Assembly (NCBI GenBank): GCA_947175385.1
Contig: CAMWMN010000014.1
Span: forward strand, 1-32,368
Source: an uncultured Clostridia bacterium
GTDB lineage: Bacteria > Bacillota > Clostridia > Oscillospirales > Ruminococcaceae
Reading direction: 5' to 3'
Length of the DNA stretch: 32,368 nucleotides
The notes under the pieces are model-generated. The model saw only the letters and a program-made list of their open reading frames with translations, was not told the origin of the DNA and ran no database searches. Position numbers and translations under genes: made by a program. Positions 23,115 through 30,529 of the stretch are shown here, piece after piece; positions within the stretch are counted from its first letter, which is position 1; the number at the start of each line of letters is the position of its first letter.

Positions 23115-23647
23115 TCAAAGGGACGTTTAAGGTCTGGGAATTTATTGTTCTGATGGCGGCGGGGCTGATACTATTCGGCGGATTTATACTGAACACCGCT
23201 ATGGGAATCGGTTCTCCCGAGATTGTCATTTTCGCGGCATTTTTGACTATGACGGCTACGCTGTTTGTCCGTCCCGTTTGGCTGCTTGTGAACAGAGGAC
23301 GCATAGAGAATTGGGAACACGTCACCGCAACGATTGTGAACAAGCAATTCTCGAAGGTAAGACACCGTAACACCACCTATTACCGAGTGACGCTTATGCT
23401 GTGTTTTAAGGACGAAATGGGCAAGGAATACAACGAATCTTTCACCGCGCCCGCGTTTATGCGCAGAGTGGATAAAGGCGTTGAATACGAAATCGCGTTT
23501 GACCCGAAACACCCGGACAGGTTTATCGCGCTGAAGCCCGCGCATGAGCAAGCTGTCCTGATGACGATTCTTGGGATCATATTGGAGATGGCAATGATAG
23601 CGTTATCGATTTTCGCTTATATTATGGATAAATCGGGAGTGAAATAA
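23111..23647 (+). CDS. DUF3592-like membrane protein, copy 1
   Basis: This is a 178-aa protein with two hydrophobic N-terminal segments (FIVLMAAGLILFGGFIL and EIVIFAAFLTMTATLFV), a soluble beta-rich core (WEHVTATIVNKQFSKVRHRNTTYYRVTLMLCFKDEMGKEYNESF) ending in EIAFDPKHPDRFIAL, and a C-terminal helix. The core pattern resembles DUF3592-type domains, but that assignment is from memory of the pattern. It is a clear tandem duplicate of the next gene, sitting between pncA and pncB. Function unknown. Confidence 0.85.
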   Translation: MIKGTFKVWEFIVLMAAGLILFGGFILNTAMGIGSPEIVIFAAFLTMTATLFVRPVWLLVNRGRIENWEHVTATIVNKQFSKVRHRNTTYYRVTLMLCFKDEMGKEYNESFTAPAFMRRVDKGVEYEIAFDPKHPDRFIALKPAHEQAVLMTILGIILEMAMIALSIFAYIMDKSGVK

Positions 23648-24166
23648 ATGATTAAGGGAACGTTCAATATCTGGGAATTTGTCGTTTTGGTTGCGGCGTC
23701 GGTGATACTGTTCGGCGGGTTTGCGCTGAATAATACGGGAATCGTTCCTCCCGAAATTGCTGTTTTCGCGGGATTCCTAACTATGGCGGCTGTACTGCTT
23801 GTCCGCCCCGTGTGGCTTTTGGTGAACAGCCGCCGCATAAGGAATTGGGAGCACGTCAGCGCGAAGGTCGCAAACAAGCAATTCTCTGAGGTGAAATACC
23901 ACCATACCACCAAATACCGCGTAACACTTACGCTATGCTTTAAGGACGAAATGGGCAAGGAGTATAACGAATCCTTCACCGCGCCCGCGTTTATGCGTCA
24001 AGCAGCCGAGGGCGATGAATACGAAATCGCGTTTGACCCGAAACACCCGGACAGGCTTATCGCGTTGGATCCCGCACGCAAACAAGCTGTTCTGATGACG
24101 ATTTTCGGGATTATATTGGAGATGGCAATTATAGCGTTATGGATAATGGAGGTTCATTATGAATAA
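23648..24166 (+). CDS. DUF3592-like membrane protein, copy 2
   Basis: This 172-aa protein is about three-quarters identical to the preceding one by visual alignment. The block FKDEMGKEYNESFTAPAFMR and the segment YEIAFDPKHPDR are fully conserved. The N-terminal half keeps both membrane segments. The first copy ends in YIMDKSGVK, while this one ends in LWIMEVHYE. The stop overlaps the pncB start by 8 bp (ATGAATAA), the same junction type as the ABC exporter pair. Confidence 0.85.
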   Translation: MIKGTFNIWEFVVLVAASVILFGGFALNNTGIVPPEIAVFAGFLTMAAVLLVRPVWLLVNSRRIRNWEHVSAKVANKQFSEVKYHHTTKYRVTLTLCFKDEMGKEYNESFTAPAFMRQAAEGDEYEIAFDPKHPDRLIALDPARKQAVLMTIFGIILEMAIIALWIMEVHYE

Positions 24167-25613
24167 CGAACAGAATCTGACGATGCTGTGCGATTTTTAT
24201 CAGCTTACAATGGGCAACGGCTACTTCAAAACACGTCACGCAAGCCGAATCGCTTATTTTGATGTGTTCTTCCGTCGAGTGCCCGATGGCGGCGGATTCG
24301 CTGTGTTCGCGGGTCTGGAGCAGATTATCGACTACATTGAAAATCTGCGTTTCAGTGAAGAGGATATCGAATTTCTGCGCGGCAAGGGAATCTTCTCGGA
24401 GGATTTTCTGGAGTATCTGAAAACATTCCGATTCGAGGGGGATATTTTCGCCGTTCCCGAGGGAATGCCCGTGTTCCCGAATGAGCCGCTGATAACGGTT
24501 CGCGCACCGTCAATCCAAGCTCAGCTTGTGGAAACAATGCTGTTGCTTCTGGTGAATCATCAGTCGTTGATTGCCACTAAGGCAAGCCGAATCGTAAGAG
24601 CGGCGCAAGGACGGGCAATTTCGGAATTTGGCTCACGGAGGGCGCAGGGCGCGTCGGGCGCGATTCTCGGAGCGAGAGCCGCGTATATCGGCGGCTGCTC
24701 GGGTACAGCGTGCGTGCTGACGGACGAGCAGTACGGAGTTCCCGCAACGGGGACAATGGCGCATAGTTGGGTGCAGATGTTCGATTCGGAGCTGGAGGCA
24801 TTCGAGGAATACTGCCGCGTTTATCCGCACGGAGCGGTTCTGTTGGTGGATACCTACAACGTGCTGAAAAGCGGTGTTCCGAACGCGATTAAAGCGTTTG
24901 ACAATATCTTAAAGCCGTTGGGCGCGCGTCCCGTTGGAATCCGTCTGGATTCGGGGGATATTGCGTATCTGTCGATTGAGGCGCGGAAATTGCTTGACGC
25001 GGCGGGGTATCCCGATTGCAAAATCATCGCGTCAAATTCTTTGGACGAGCACATCATCGCGGATTTGATTACCCAAGGCGCGAAAATAGATTCGTTCGGA
25101 GTCGGTGAGCGGCTGATTACCGCAAGCTCCGAGCCGGTGTTCGGGGGAGTTTACAAGCTCGCCGCCGTTGAGGAAAACGGTGTTATTACTCCGAAAATCA
25201 AAATCTCCGAAAACGTGGTAAAGATTACCAATCCGCATTACAAAAAGGTTTACCGAATCTTTGACAACAAGACGGGCAAGACGCTGGCAGATTTGATTTG
25301 CGTTCACGATGAGCAGATTTCCGATATGCTGAACGCGGACGGCTCGTTGGAGCTGTTCGACCCCGATTTCACATGGAAGCGCAAACGTGTGACGGATTTC
25401 ACCGCAAAGGAACTGCAAGTCCCCGTATTTCTGAACGGAAAATGCGTTTACCAATCGCCGCCAATTGATGAGATAAAGCGGTTCTGCGCAGAGCAGCAAG
25501 AAACGCTGTGGGATTCGATTAAACGGTTTGAGAATCCGCACACCTATCACGTGGATTTGTCCAAGCGGCTGTGGGAAATCAAGCAAAAGCTGCTTTCCGA
25601 TAGGAGGGATTGA
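24159..25613 (+). CDS. pncB: Nicotinate phosphoribosyltransferase
   Basis: This 484-aa enzyme converts nicotinate, ATP and PRPP to nicotinate mononucleotide, the second step of NAD salvage after PncA. Family landmarks include LTMLCDFYQLTMGNGYF at the start, AYFDVFFRRVPDGGGFAVFAGLE, EFGSRRAQG, YIGGCSGTACV, GTMAHSWVQ and GIRLDSGDIAYLS. ATG 24159 has GGAGG upstream. It is the fourth gene of the operon beginning with pncA. Confidence 0.96.
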   Translation: MNNEQNLTMLCDFYQLTMGNGYFKTRHASRIAYFDVFFRRVPDGGGFAVFAGLEQIIDYIENLRFSEEDIEFLRGKGIFSEDFLEYLKTFRFEGDIFAVPEGMPVFPNEPLITVRAPSIQAQLVETMLLLLVNHQSLIATKASRIVRAAQGRAISEFGSRRAQGASGAILGARAAYIGGCSGTACVLTDEQYGVPATGTMAHSWVQMFDSELEAFEEYCRVYPHGAVLLVDTYNVLKSGVPNAIKAFDNILKPLGARPVGIRLDSGDIAYLSIEARKLLDAAGYPDCKIIASNSLDEHIIADLITQGAKIDSFGVGERLITASSEPVFGGVYKLAAVEENGVITPKIKISENVVKITNPHYKKVYRIFDNKTGKTLADLICVHDEQISDMLNADGSLELFDPDFTWKRKRVTDFTAKELQVPVFLNGKCVYQSPPIDEIKRFCAEQQETLWDSIKRFENPHTYHVDLSKRLWEIKQKLLSDRRD

Positions 25614-25615
25614 CG

Positions 25616-26932
25616 GTGGACGCGAACATCATCGAACGATGCAAGGCGGTTTGTCCCGCGTTTCACGAGGACACCGCGTGCGCGTTCGCCGAGGGGAACA
25701 TCATAGCGACTTTGGATACTTCTCAGACGCAGGACGGCTCTCGCGGAATCGCGTTCTATGAGGACGGAATTTCGGTTAATTTCGATGGTGAAACGCGGTG
25801 GATCCGATATGACGGAATCAAGTCCGCGCAGATAATCAGCAGCTTTGAGGACTCTTTTGCGGACGAGCTGTTGCTTTCGGGCGAGGGCTTTGAGGTGAGA
25901 GTTTCGGATTATTCTCTGGACAAGTCCGAGCTTAAATCGTTGCTCTCAGAGCTTACGGAATCATCGAAGGCTCCCGTGGAATCCGCACCCGAAATTCCCG
26001 CAGAGGTTGTCGAGGCGAAAAAACGTCAGACCGAGGAATACGCGGAAATAATCGCGCAAAAGCTGGCGGAAAGCGCGTTGGTAAATCACGGGATCAGCGA
26101 AACATATTCCGATGATATTGTGTTTGAGGACGGCGAACCCGTGATTTCGGAGATTGAAATTCCGCACGAAAAAGCGCTGCCCGAGGGGTACGATCCCGCG
26201 CCGATTCCCGATGAGGGGATAAACTGGCTTTCCGAAAAACCCGCGAAAAATCCGCCCGAAGAAGATTCCGAGGAAAGCGAATCCGAAGCACGCGAGAAAA
26301 TCCAGAATATGTCGCGCGAGGAAACATTGTCCTATCTGGCGCAGTCATTAAGCGAAATCAACGATATGGATTTCGGCGATTCCGATGACGATGTTGATGC
26401 TATCGAGGAGATTCCCGAAAGTACTGTAACCCTCGAGGAAACCAAGCACATCTCGGAGTTTATAAATTCTGCTCCGATAAGCGAAACGCTCTCCGAAAGC
26501 AAGCCCTCAACAGATTCCGTGGGGCTTACTATTGAGCCGATATGGGGCGATATATACATAAAGGCAAGCCGAAATCTGCGCGAGGTAATTGAAAGCGGAA
26601 AGCTGACAATGGAGCAGATTGAAAAAGAGCTTAAGGACAAGCTGTTGGATTCAACGCGGGCGTTCGCCGAGATAACCGCAGACGAGTCGAAGATTCCGAA
26701 GTCGCTTGTAGCGCGGATTCACGAGCTGAAAACCGCCGCAGACGATTTCGAGCAGTATTTCAAGTCGGGTGAGGATATTGCGGTACGCGCGATGTTCTTT
26801 ATGATGTATCAGATGCTCTCGTATTCGGACAGAATCGCCGAAACTCCCGAAACAAAAGCGCGGCTGAATGATTTCTTCCGCCGTTTCGGACCTGCGGGGA
26901 TTACGCTTTCAATGCTGGATATGCGGGTGTGA
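25616..26932 (+). CDS. Hypothetical 438-aa acidic protein
   Basis: GTG 25616 is preferred, being eight bases after AGGAGG and two bases after the pncB stop; an in-frame TTG at 25610 is too close to the SD. Residues 1-115 form a compact domain (MDANIIERCKAVCPAFHEDTACAFAEGNII ... WIRYDGIKSAQIISSFEDSF). Residues 120-305 are very rich in Glu, Ser and Pro and look disordered. The C-terminal 130 residues are helical (REVIESGKLTMEQIEKELKDKL ... YQMLSYSDRIAE). No family is recognised. Its place at the end of the NAD salvage operon is the only functional hint. Confidence 0.75.
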   Translation: MDANIIERCKAVCPAFHEDTACAFAEGNIIATLDTSQTQDGSRGIAFYEDGISVNFDGETRWIRYDGIKSAQIISSFEDSFADELLLSGEGFEVRVSDYSLDKSELKSLLSELTESSKAPVESAPEIPAEVVEAKKRQTEEYAEIIAQKLAESALVNHGISETYSDDIVFEDGEPVISEIEIPHEKALPEGYDPAPIPDEGINWLSEKPAKNPPEEDSEESESEAREKIQNMSREETLSYLAQSLSEINDMDFGDSDDDVDAIEEIPESTVTLEETKHISEFINSAPISETLSESKPSTDSVGLTIEPIWGDIYIKASRNLREVIESGKLTMEQIEKELKDKLLDSTRAFAEITADESKIPKSLVARIHELKTAADDFEQYFKSGEDIAVRAMFFMMYQMLSYSDRIAETPETKARLNDFFRRFGPAGITLSMLDMRV

Positions 26933-26978
26933 TTCAACTCCCGGTTGAAAAGCCGCACCCAATTGTTAAAACAGGTTA

Positions 26979-27007
26979 TTGCTTTACAGAACGGTTGGTG
27001 GTACAAT
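26979..27007 (+). promoter_or_regulatory. Promoter of the Xre-methyltransferase gene
   Basis: TTGCTT (26979-26984), a 17-bp spacer and TACAAT (27002-27007) lie about 15 bp before the start codon, so the mRNA is nearly leaderless at the 5' side of its SD. Confidence 0.65.
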
Positions 27008-27021
27008 AGGGTTGAAAGGAA

Positions 27022-27855
27022 GTGGTTATTATCAACACTATCGGTAAAAATATCCAAACGCTCCGAAAGCAAAACGGTCTTACACAAGAGGAGCTTGCCG
27101 GAAGGATCGGCGTGACATATCAGGCGGTCAGCAAGTGGGAAAACGGAACGACCGCGCCCGATATTTCGCTGCTGCCCGAGCTGGCGGCGGTGTTCGGTAC
27201 AAACATTGACGCGCTGTTGGGATATGCGGCGGAGAAAAAGACCTCCGCTTACTACGAGGAACGCTACAAGGATACGGAGTACTATTGGGGCGTAAAACCA
27301 TCGTTTATGTGCCTTGAAGTGCTGAGAATACTCCCGCCCGACAGACCTCTCAGAATATTGGACGTCGGCTGCGGCGAGGGCAAGGACGCTGTTTTCTTCT
27401 CAAAAAACGGCTACAAGGTAAGTGCGTTCGACATCACGGGTTCGGGCATTGAAAAGGCGAAACGGCTAGCGGAGCGGCACGGCGTGGATATTGACTTCTT
27501 TCGCGCGGATATTATCGACTATCGACTAGAAAAAGAGTTCGATGTTATCTTTTGTTCCGGAGTGCTGCATTATTTGCCGGAGGAGGTTCGCGGCGAGGTG
27601 CTTGACGATTGGAAACGGCATACGGCAACGGGCGGTGTGAACGCGCTGAACGTGTTTGTCCAAAAACCATTCATTCAAAATCCGCCCGACCAAGAACCGG
27701 GGCATTTCCCAACCTGGCATTCGGGTGAGCTTTTCGGGTATTTTCACGATTGGAGATTCGAGCGCTGCGAGGAGGTAATCTTTGACTGTAACAGCGGTGG
27801 TGCTCCTCACAAGCATTGTATGGATACGCTGATTGCCGTTAAGGAAACGGTTTAA
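27022..27855 (+). CDS. Fusion of Xre HTH regulator and SAM methyltransferase
   Basis: This is a 277-aa protein. Residues 5-68 form a Cro/C1 helix-turn-helix (IQTLRKQNGLTQEELAGRIGVTYQAVSKWENGTTAPDISLLPELAAVFGTNIDALLG). Residues about 85-270 form a class I SAM-dependent methyltransferase, with the SAM motif ILDVGCGEGKDAVFF, acidic strand-2 end (VSAFDITGSGIEKAK) and a VIFCSGVLHYLPEE segment, resembling TehB/UbiE-type enzymes. A DNA-binding domain joined to a small-molecule methyltransferase suggests ligand-sensing regulation or self-coupled expression. The start is uncertain: GTG 27022 lies one base after AAAGGA, while an in-frame ATT at 27028 is at normal spacing. Confidence 0.85.
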   Translation: MVIINTIGKNIQTLRKQNGLTQEELAGRIGVTYQAVSKWENGTTAPDISLLPELAAVFGTNIDALLGYAAEKKTSAYYEERYKDTEYYWGVKPSFMCLEVLRILPPDRPLRILDVGCGEGKDAVFFSKNGYKVSAFDITGSGIEKAKRLAERHGVDIDFFRADIIDYRLEKEFDVIFCSGVLHYLPEEVRGEVLDDWKRHTATGGVNALNVFVQKPFIQNPPDQEPGHFPTWHSGELFGYFHDWRFERCEEVIFDCNSGGAPHKHCMDTLIAVKETV

Positions 27856-27884
27856 TAACCCGAAACAACACTTTGGTGACTAAT

Positions 27885-27934
27885 GCAAATCCAAAAAAAG
27901 TCTCAAAATTCGCGCCAGCGAATTTTGGATTTGC
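27885..27934 (+). repeat. Truncated three-way-junction repeat, copy G0
   Basis: GCAAATCCAAAA and TTTTGGATTTGC flank one hairpin, AAAATTCGC-gcca-GCGAATTTT. The tail CCATCAAGATCATC has lost AGGAG. It lies in tandem before copy G and is preceded by GGTGACTAATGCAAAT, the left-flank word also seen at copies A and B0. Confidence 0.7.
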
Positions 27935-27946
27935 CATCAAGATCAT

Positions 27947-28056
27947 CAAATTCAAAACGCGAGCGGCACGGAATACCGCATAGCGGTGTTCCATGCCGCT
28001 CAGGCGAGTGTGCGCGCAGCGCGCACAGTTTTGAATTTGCTATTTAGAATAAGGAG
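27947..28056 (+). repeat. Three-way-junction repeat, copy G (upstream of guaA)
   Basis: The outer stem CAAATTCAAAAC pairs with GTTTTGAATTTG. Arm 1 is GAGCGGCA / TGCCGCTC with tip AATACCGC-ata-GCGGTGTT. Arm 2 is TGTGCGCG-cag-CGCGCACA. The tail TATTTAGAATAAGGAG supplies the SD of guaA. Confidence 0.87.
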
Positions 28057-28062
28057 AAAAAT

Positions 28063-29604
28063 ATGGAGCACGAATTGGTATTGGTAATTGATTTTGGCGG
28101 TCAGTATAATCAACTGATCGCGCGGCGGGTGCGTGAGCACAAAATCTACTGCGAGGTTATATCGTACAAGACGCCGATTGAGGAGATCCGCGCGAAAAAT
28201 CCCAAGGGTATAATCTTTACAGGCGGTCCCAACTCGGTCTATCTGGAGGATTCGCCGCGTATGAGCGCGGAAATTTTCGAGCTGGGAGTTCCGATTCTCG
28301 GAATCTGCTACGGCGCGCAGTTTATGGTATACGGATTGGGCGGAACAGTCGAAAAGGCGAATGATTCCGCTGTTGCAGAGTTCGGTAGAACCGACTGCGA
28401 ATTTGATACTGATTCGCTGCTGTTTGGCGGGTTAAAGGAGAAGTCCGTGGTATGGATGAGCCACAACGACCACATCGAGAAGCTCCCCGAGGGATTCCGC
28501 GCGATTTGCCACAGCGACAAATGCCCGTACGGAGCGATTGAAAATCCCGAAAAGAAATTCTATGGAACGCAGTTCCACCCCGAGGTAAATCACACGGAGC
28601 AGGGCTTTGAAATGCTCGGTAACTTCCTGTACAAGGTCTGCGGCTGCAAGGGCGATTGGACTATGGAGAAGTATGCCGAAACCGCAATCCGCGAGATCCG
28701 CGAGAAGGTAGGCAGCGGAAAGGCACTGCTTGCGCTGTCGGGCGGCGTGGACAGCTCGGTTGCGTGCAAGCTGCTGGCGAATGCGATAGGAAGTCAGCTT
28801 ACCTGTATTTTTGTGGACCACGGACTGATGCGCAAGAACGAGGGCGATGAGGTTGAAGCGGCATTCGCGAACAGCGGCGTGAATTTCGTACGCGTGAATG
28901 CGGGCGAACGGTTCCTCGGAAAACTAGCGGGAGTTTCCGATCCAGAGAGTAAGCGTAAAATCATCGGTGAGGAGTTTATTCGCGTGTTCGAGGAGGAGGC
29001 GCAGAAAATCGGCAAGGTGGATTTCCTCGTTCAAGGCACGATTTATCCGGACGTAATCGAATCGGGGCTGGGCGACGCGGCGGTGATAAAATCACACCAC
29101 AATGTCGGCGGACTGCCCGATTATGTGGACTTCAAGGAGATCATAGAGCCGCTGCGTCTGCTGTTCAAGGACGAGGTGCGCGCTCTCGGAACAACTCTCG
29201 GACTTGACGAGAAATTGGTATGGCGGCAGCCGTTCCCCGGTCCGGGTCTGGCAATCCGCATAATCGGCGAGATTACACCCGAAAAGGTTGCGATTCTCCA
29301 GGACGCGGACGCTATCTTCCGTGAGGAAATCGCAAACGCGGGACTTGACCGCAGCATTAATCAGTACTTCGCGGTGCTTACGAATATGCGCTCGGTAGGA
29401 GTAATGGGCGACGGCAGAACCTATGATTACACGCTTGCTCTGCGCGGTGTGACGACCTCCGACTTTATGACCGCAGACTTCTCGCGAATTCCGTATGACG
29501 TGCTGGAGAAAGTGTCCGTGCGCGTCGTCAACGAGGTGAAAAACATTAACCGAATTGTTTATGATATTACCTCCAAACCGCCGGCTACTATTGAGTGGGA
29601 ATAA
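28063..29604 (+). CDS. guaA: GMP synthase (glutamine-hydrolysing)
   Basis: This 513-aa enzyme converts XMP to GMP using glutamine and ATP. The N-terminal glutaminase domain has [14 protein letters not shown], the nucleophile motif GICYGAQ (Cys84) and the catalytic His-x-Glu ([11 protein letters not shown]). The synthetase domain has the P-loop [26 protein letters not shown] and the C-terminal [19 protein letters not shown] that ends GMP synthases. Length matches the family. The SD AAGGAG comes from repeat copy G. No purine riboswitch is recognisable upstream. Its 3' end is a well-known insertion site for genomic islands in Firmicutes. Confidence 0.97.
   Translation: MEHELVLVIDFGGQYNQLIARRVREHKIYCEVISYKTPIEEIRAKNPKGIIFTGGPNSVYLEDSPRMSAEIFELGVPILGICYGAQFMVYGLGGTVEKANDSAVAEFGRTDCEFDTDSLLFGGLKEKSVVWMSHNDHIEKLPEGFRAICHSDKCPYGAIENPEKKFYGTQFHPEVNHTEQGFEMLGNFLYKVCGCKGDWTMEKYAETAIREIREKVGSGKALLALSGGVDSSVACKLLANAIGSQLTCIFVDHGLMRKNEGDEVEAAFANSGVNFVRVNAGERFLGKLAGVSDPESKRKIIGEEFIRVFEEEAQKIGKVDFLVQGTIYPDVIESGLGDAAVIKSHHNVGGLPDYVDFKEIIEPLRLLFKDEVRALGTTLGLDEKLVWRQPFPGPGLAIRIIGEITPEKVAILQDADAIFREEIANAGLDRSINQYFAVLTNMRSVGVMGDGRTYDYTLALRGVTTSDFMTADFSRIPYDVLEKVSVRVVNEVKNINRIVYDITSKPPATIEWE
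29593..29603. other. Putative island attachment core at the guaA 3' end
   Basis: GAGTGGGAATA spans the last guaA codons and stop codon. Integration at this end of guaA by site-specific recombinases is known in Firmicutes. The second copy expected at the far end of an island is not in the window. Confidence 0.45.
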
Positions 29605-29634
29605 TTACCTAGGCTTAACAAATGGCTTAGGTAA
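29605..29634. terminator. Possible guaA terminator hairpin
   Basis: TTACCTAGGC pairs with GCTTAGGTAA (one mismatch), followed by a weak AT-rich run. The nested palindrome GGCTTAGGTAAGCC (29624-29637) overlaps it and could instead be a recombinase site. Confidence 0.45.
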
Positions 29635-29663
29635 GCCAAATATTTTAGTTTGTTTAGCAAATC

Positions 29664-29792
29664 GATACCGCTTTGATACCGTTTTCATTTTTGCGGATCG
29701 GAGGGGTGAAAAGTGTTAAGCCGCATTATCAGAGGGATCAGTAAGGGATAGTGCGGCGGGGTTTTGGCAACATTGGCTACAAAGTGGCTACA
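29664..29792. repeat. Two pairs of 11-bp-phased direct repeats near guaA
   Basis: GATACCG occurs at 29664 and 29675. TGGCTACA occurs at 29774 and 29785. Both pairs are spaced by exactly 11 bp, about one helical turn, as in recombinase arm-type sites. Between them, GCCGCATTATC and GATAGTGCGGC (29720-29757) form a hairpin. No gene is present between guaA and 29873. Confidence 0.55.
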
Positions 29793-29872
29793 TAAAGTGC
29801 CATGAGCGCTCTGCTTGTGCAATTTGGAGTGATTCGCAATTTCTAAACAAGACAACGAAGGGAGATATAACT

Positions 29873-30529
29873 ATGAAACCAGTATTGACTATAGACAAAC
29901 TTATTGACGCTGCATGTCAATTTTGCAATATTGAAAGCCGCGAAAACCACACTGAACTTATAGGTGTTACTGATGGAAAAGCTGTTGGAACATATGTTGA
30001 ACATAAATTTCAACACTTCCTTAAAGAAAGGTACACTGTTTGCATTGGCAGTAGTGCAAAAGGTATTGACTTACCAGGTGATGATATTCAAACAGATATA
30101 AAGGTCACTTCTATAACACAGCCTCAATCAAGCTGTCCATTTAAAAATGCTCGTCAAAAGATCTTTGGTTTAGGTTATAACCTATTGGTTTTCGTTTATG
30201 ATAAGCATGATACAAGAAATTCATGCACACTGCATTTTACGCATTGCACTTTTATTTATAAAGAAAGAACTGCTGATTTTACCATTACAAAGCGCTTGCG
30301 CGAAATGATAAATGATGGTGCGAACAAAGAAGATATTATAGGCTTTTTGCAAGACAAAGGTGTTCCCGGAGATGAAATTGTTTATAATGACCTTGCTGAT
30401 GAAATACTCAATTCTACTCCCGTACAGGGATATCTGACCATTAGTAACGCATTACAATGGCGGTTGCAATACGCAAGGGTTATTGAATTAAACAACCGAG
30501 TTCAAGGAGTTATCAATTATGAGTGGTAA
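29873..30529 (+). CDS. Putative type II restriction endonuclease (PD-(D/E)XK-like)
   Basis: This 218-aa protein has a plausible nuclease core: Glu43 (GTYVEHKFQHFL), then Asp66 (AKGIDLP), then Asp75-Ile-Lys77 (QTDIKVTS), the D-x8-DxK pattern of PD-(D/E)XK nucleases. A hydrophobic strand (YNLLVFVYDK) follows. It is followed, with 11-bp overlap, by an N6-adenine methyltransferase gene, the arrangement of a type II restriction-modification pair. The specific family and target sequence are not recognised. Base composition is visibly more AT-rich than the housekeeping genes before it, and codon use follows, suggesting transfer. SD AAGGGAG precedes the ATG. Confidence 0.7.
   Translation: MKPVLTIDKLIDAACQFCNIESRENHTELIGVTDGKAVGTYVEHKFQHFLKERYTVCIGSSAKGIDLPGDDIQTDIKVTSITQPQSSCPFKNARQKIFGLGYNLLVFVYDKHDTRNSCTLHFTHCTFIYKERTADFTITKRLREMINDGANKEDIIGFLQDKGVPGDEIVYNDLADEILNSTPVQGYLTISNALQWRLQYARVIELNNRVQGVINYEW

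Noticed and set aside
27856-28062. Purine riboswitch upstream of guaA
   Set aside because: The region is filled by repeat copies G0 and G; no purine aptamer core can be recognised.
29800-29872. Possible extra copy of the three-way-junction repeat before the restriction gene
   Set aside because: Only short words (GCAATTTG, TTCGCAATTT) match; no outer stem or hairpins can be formed.
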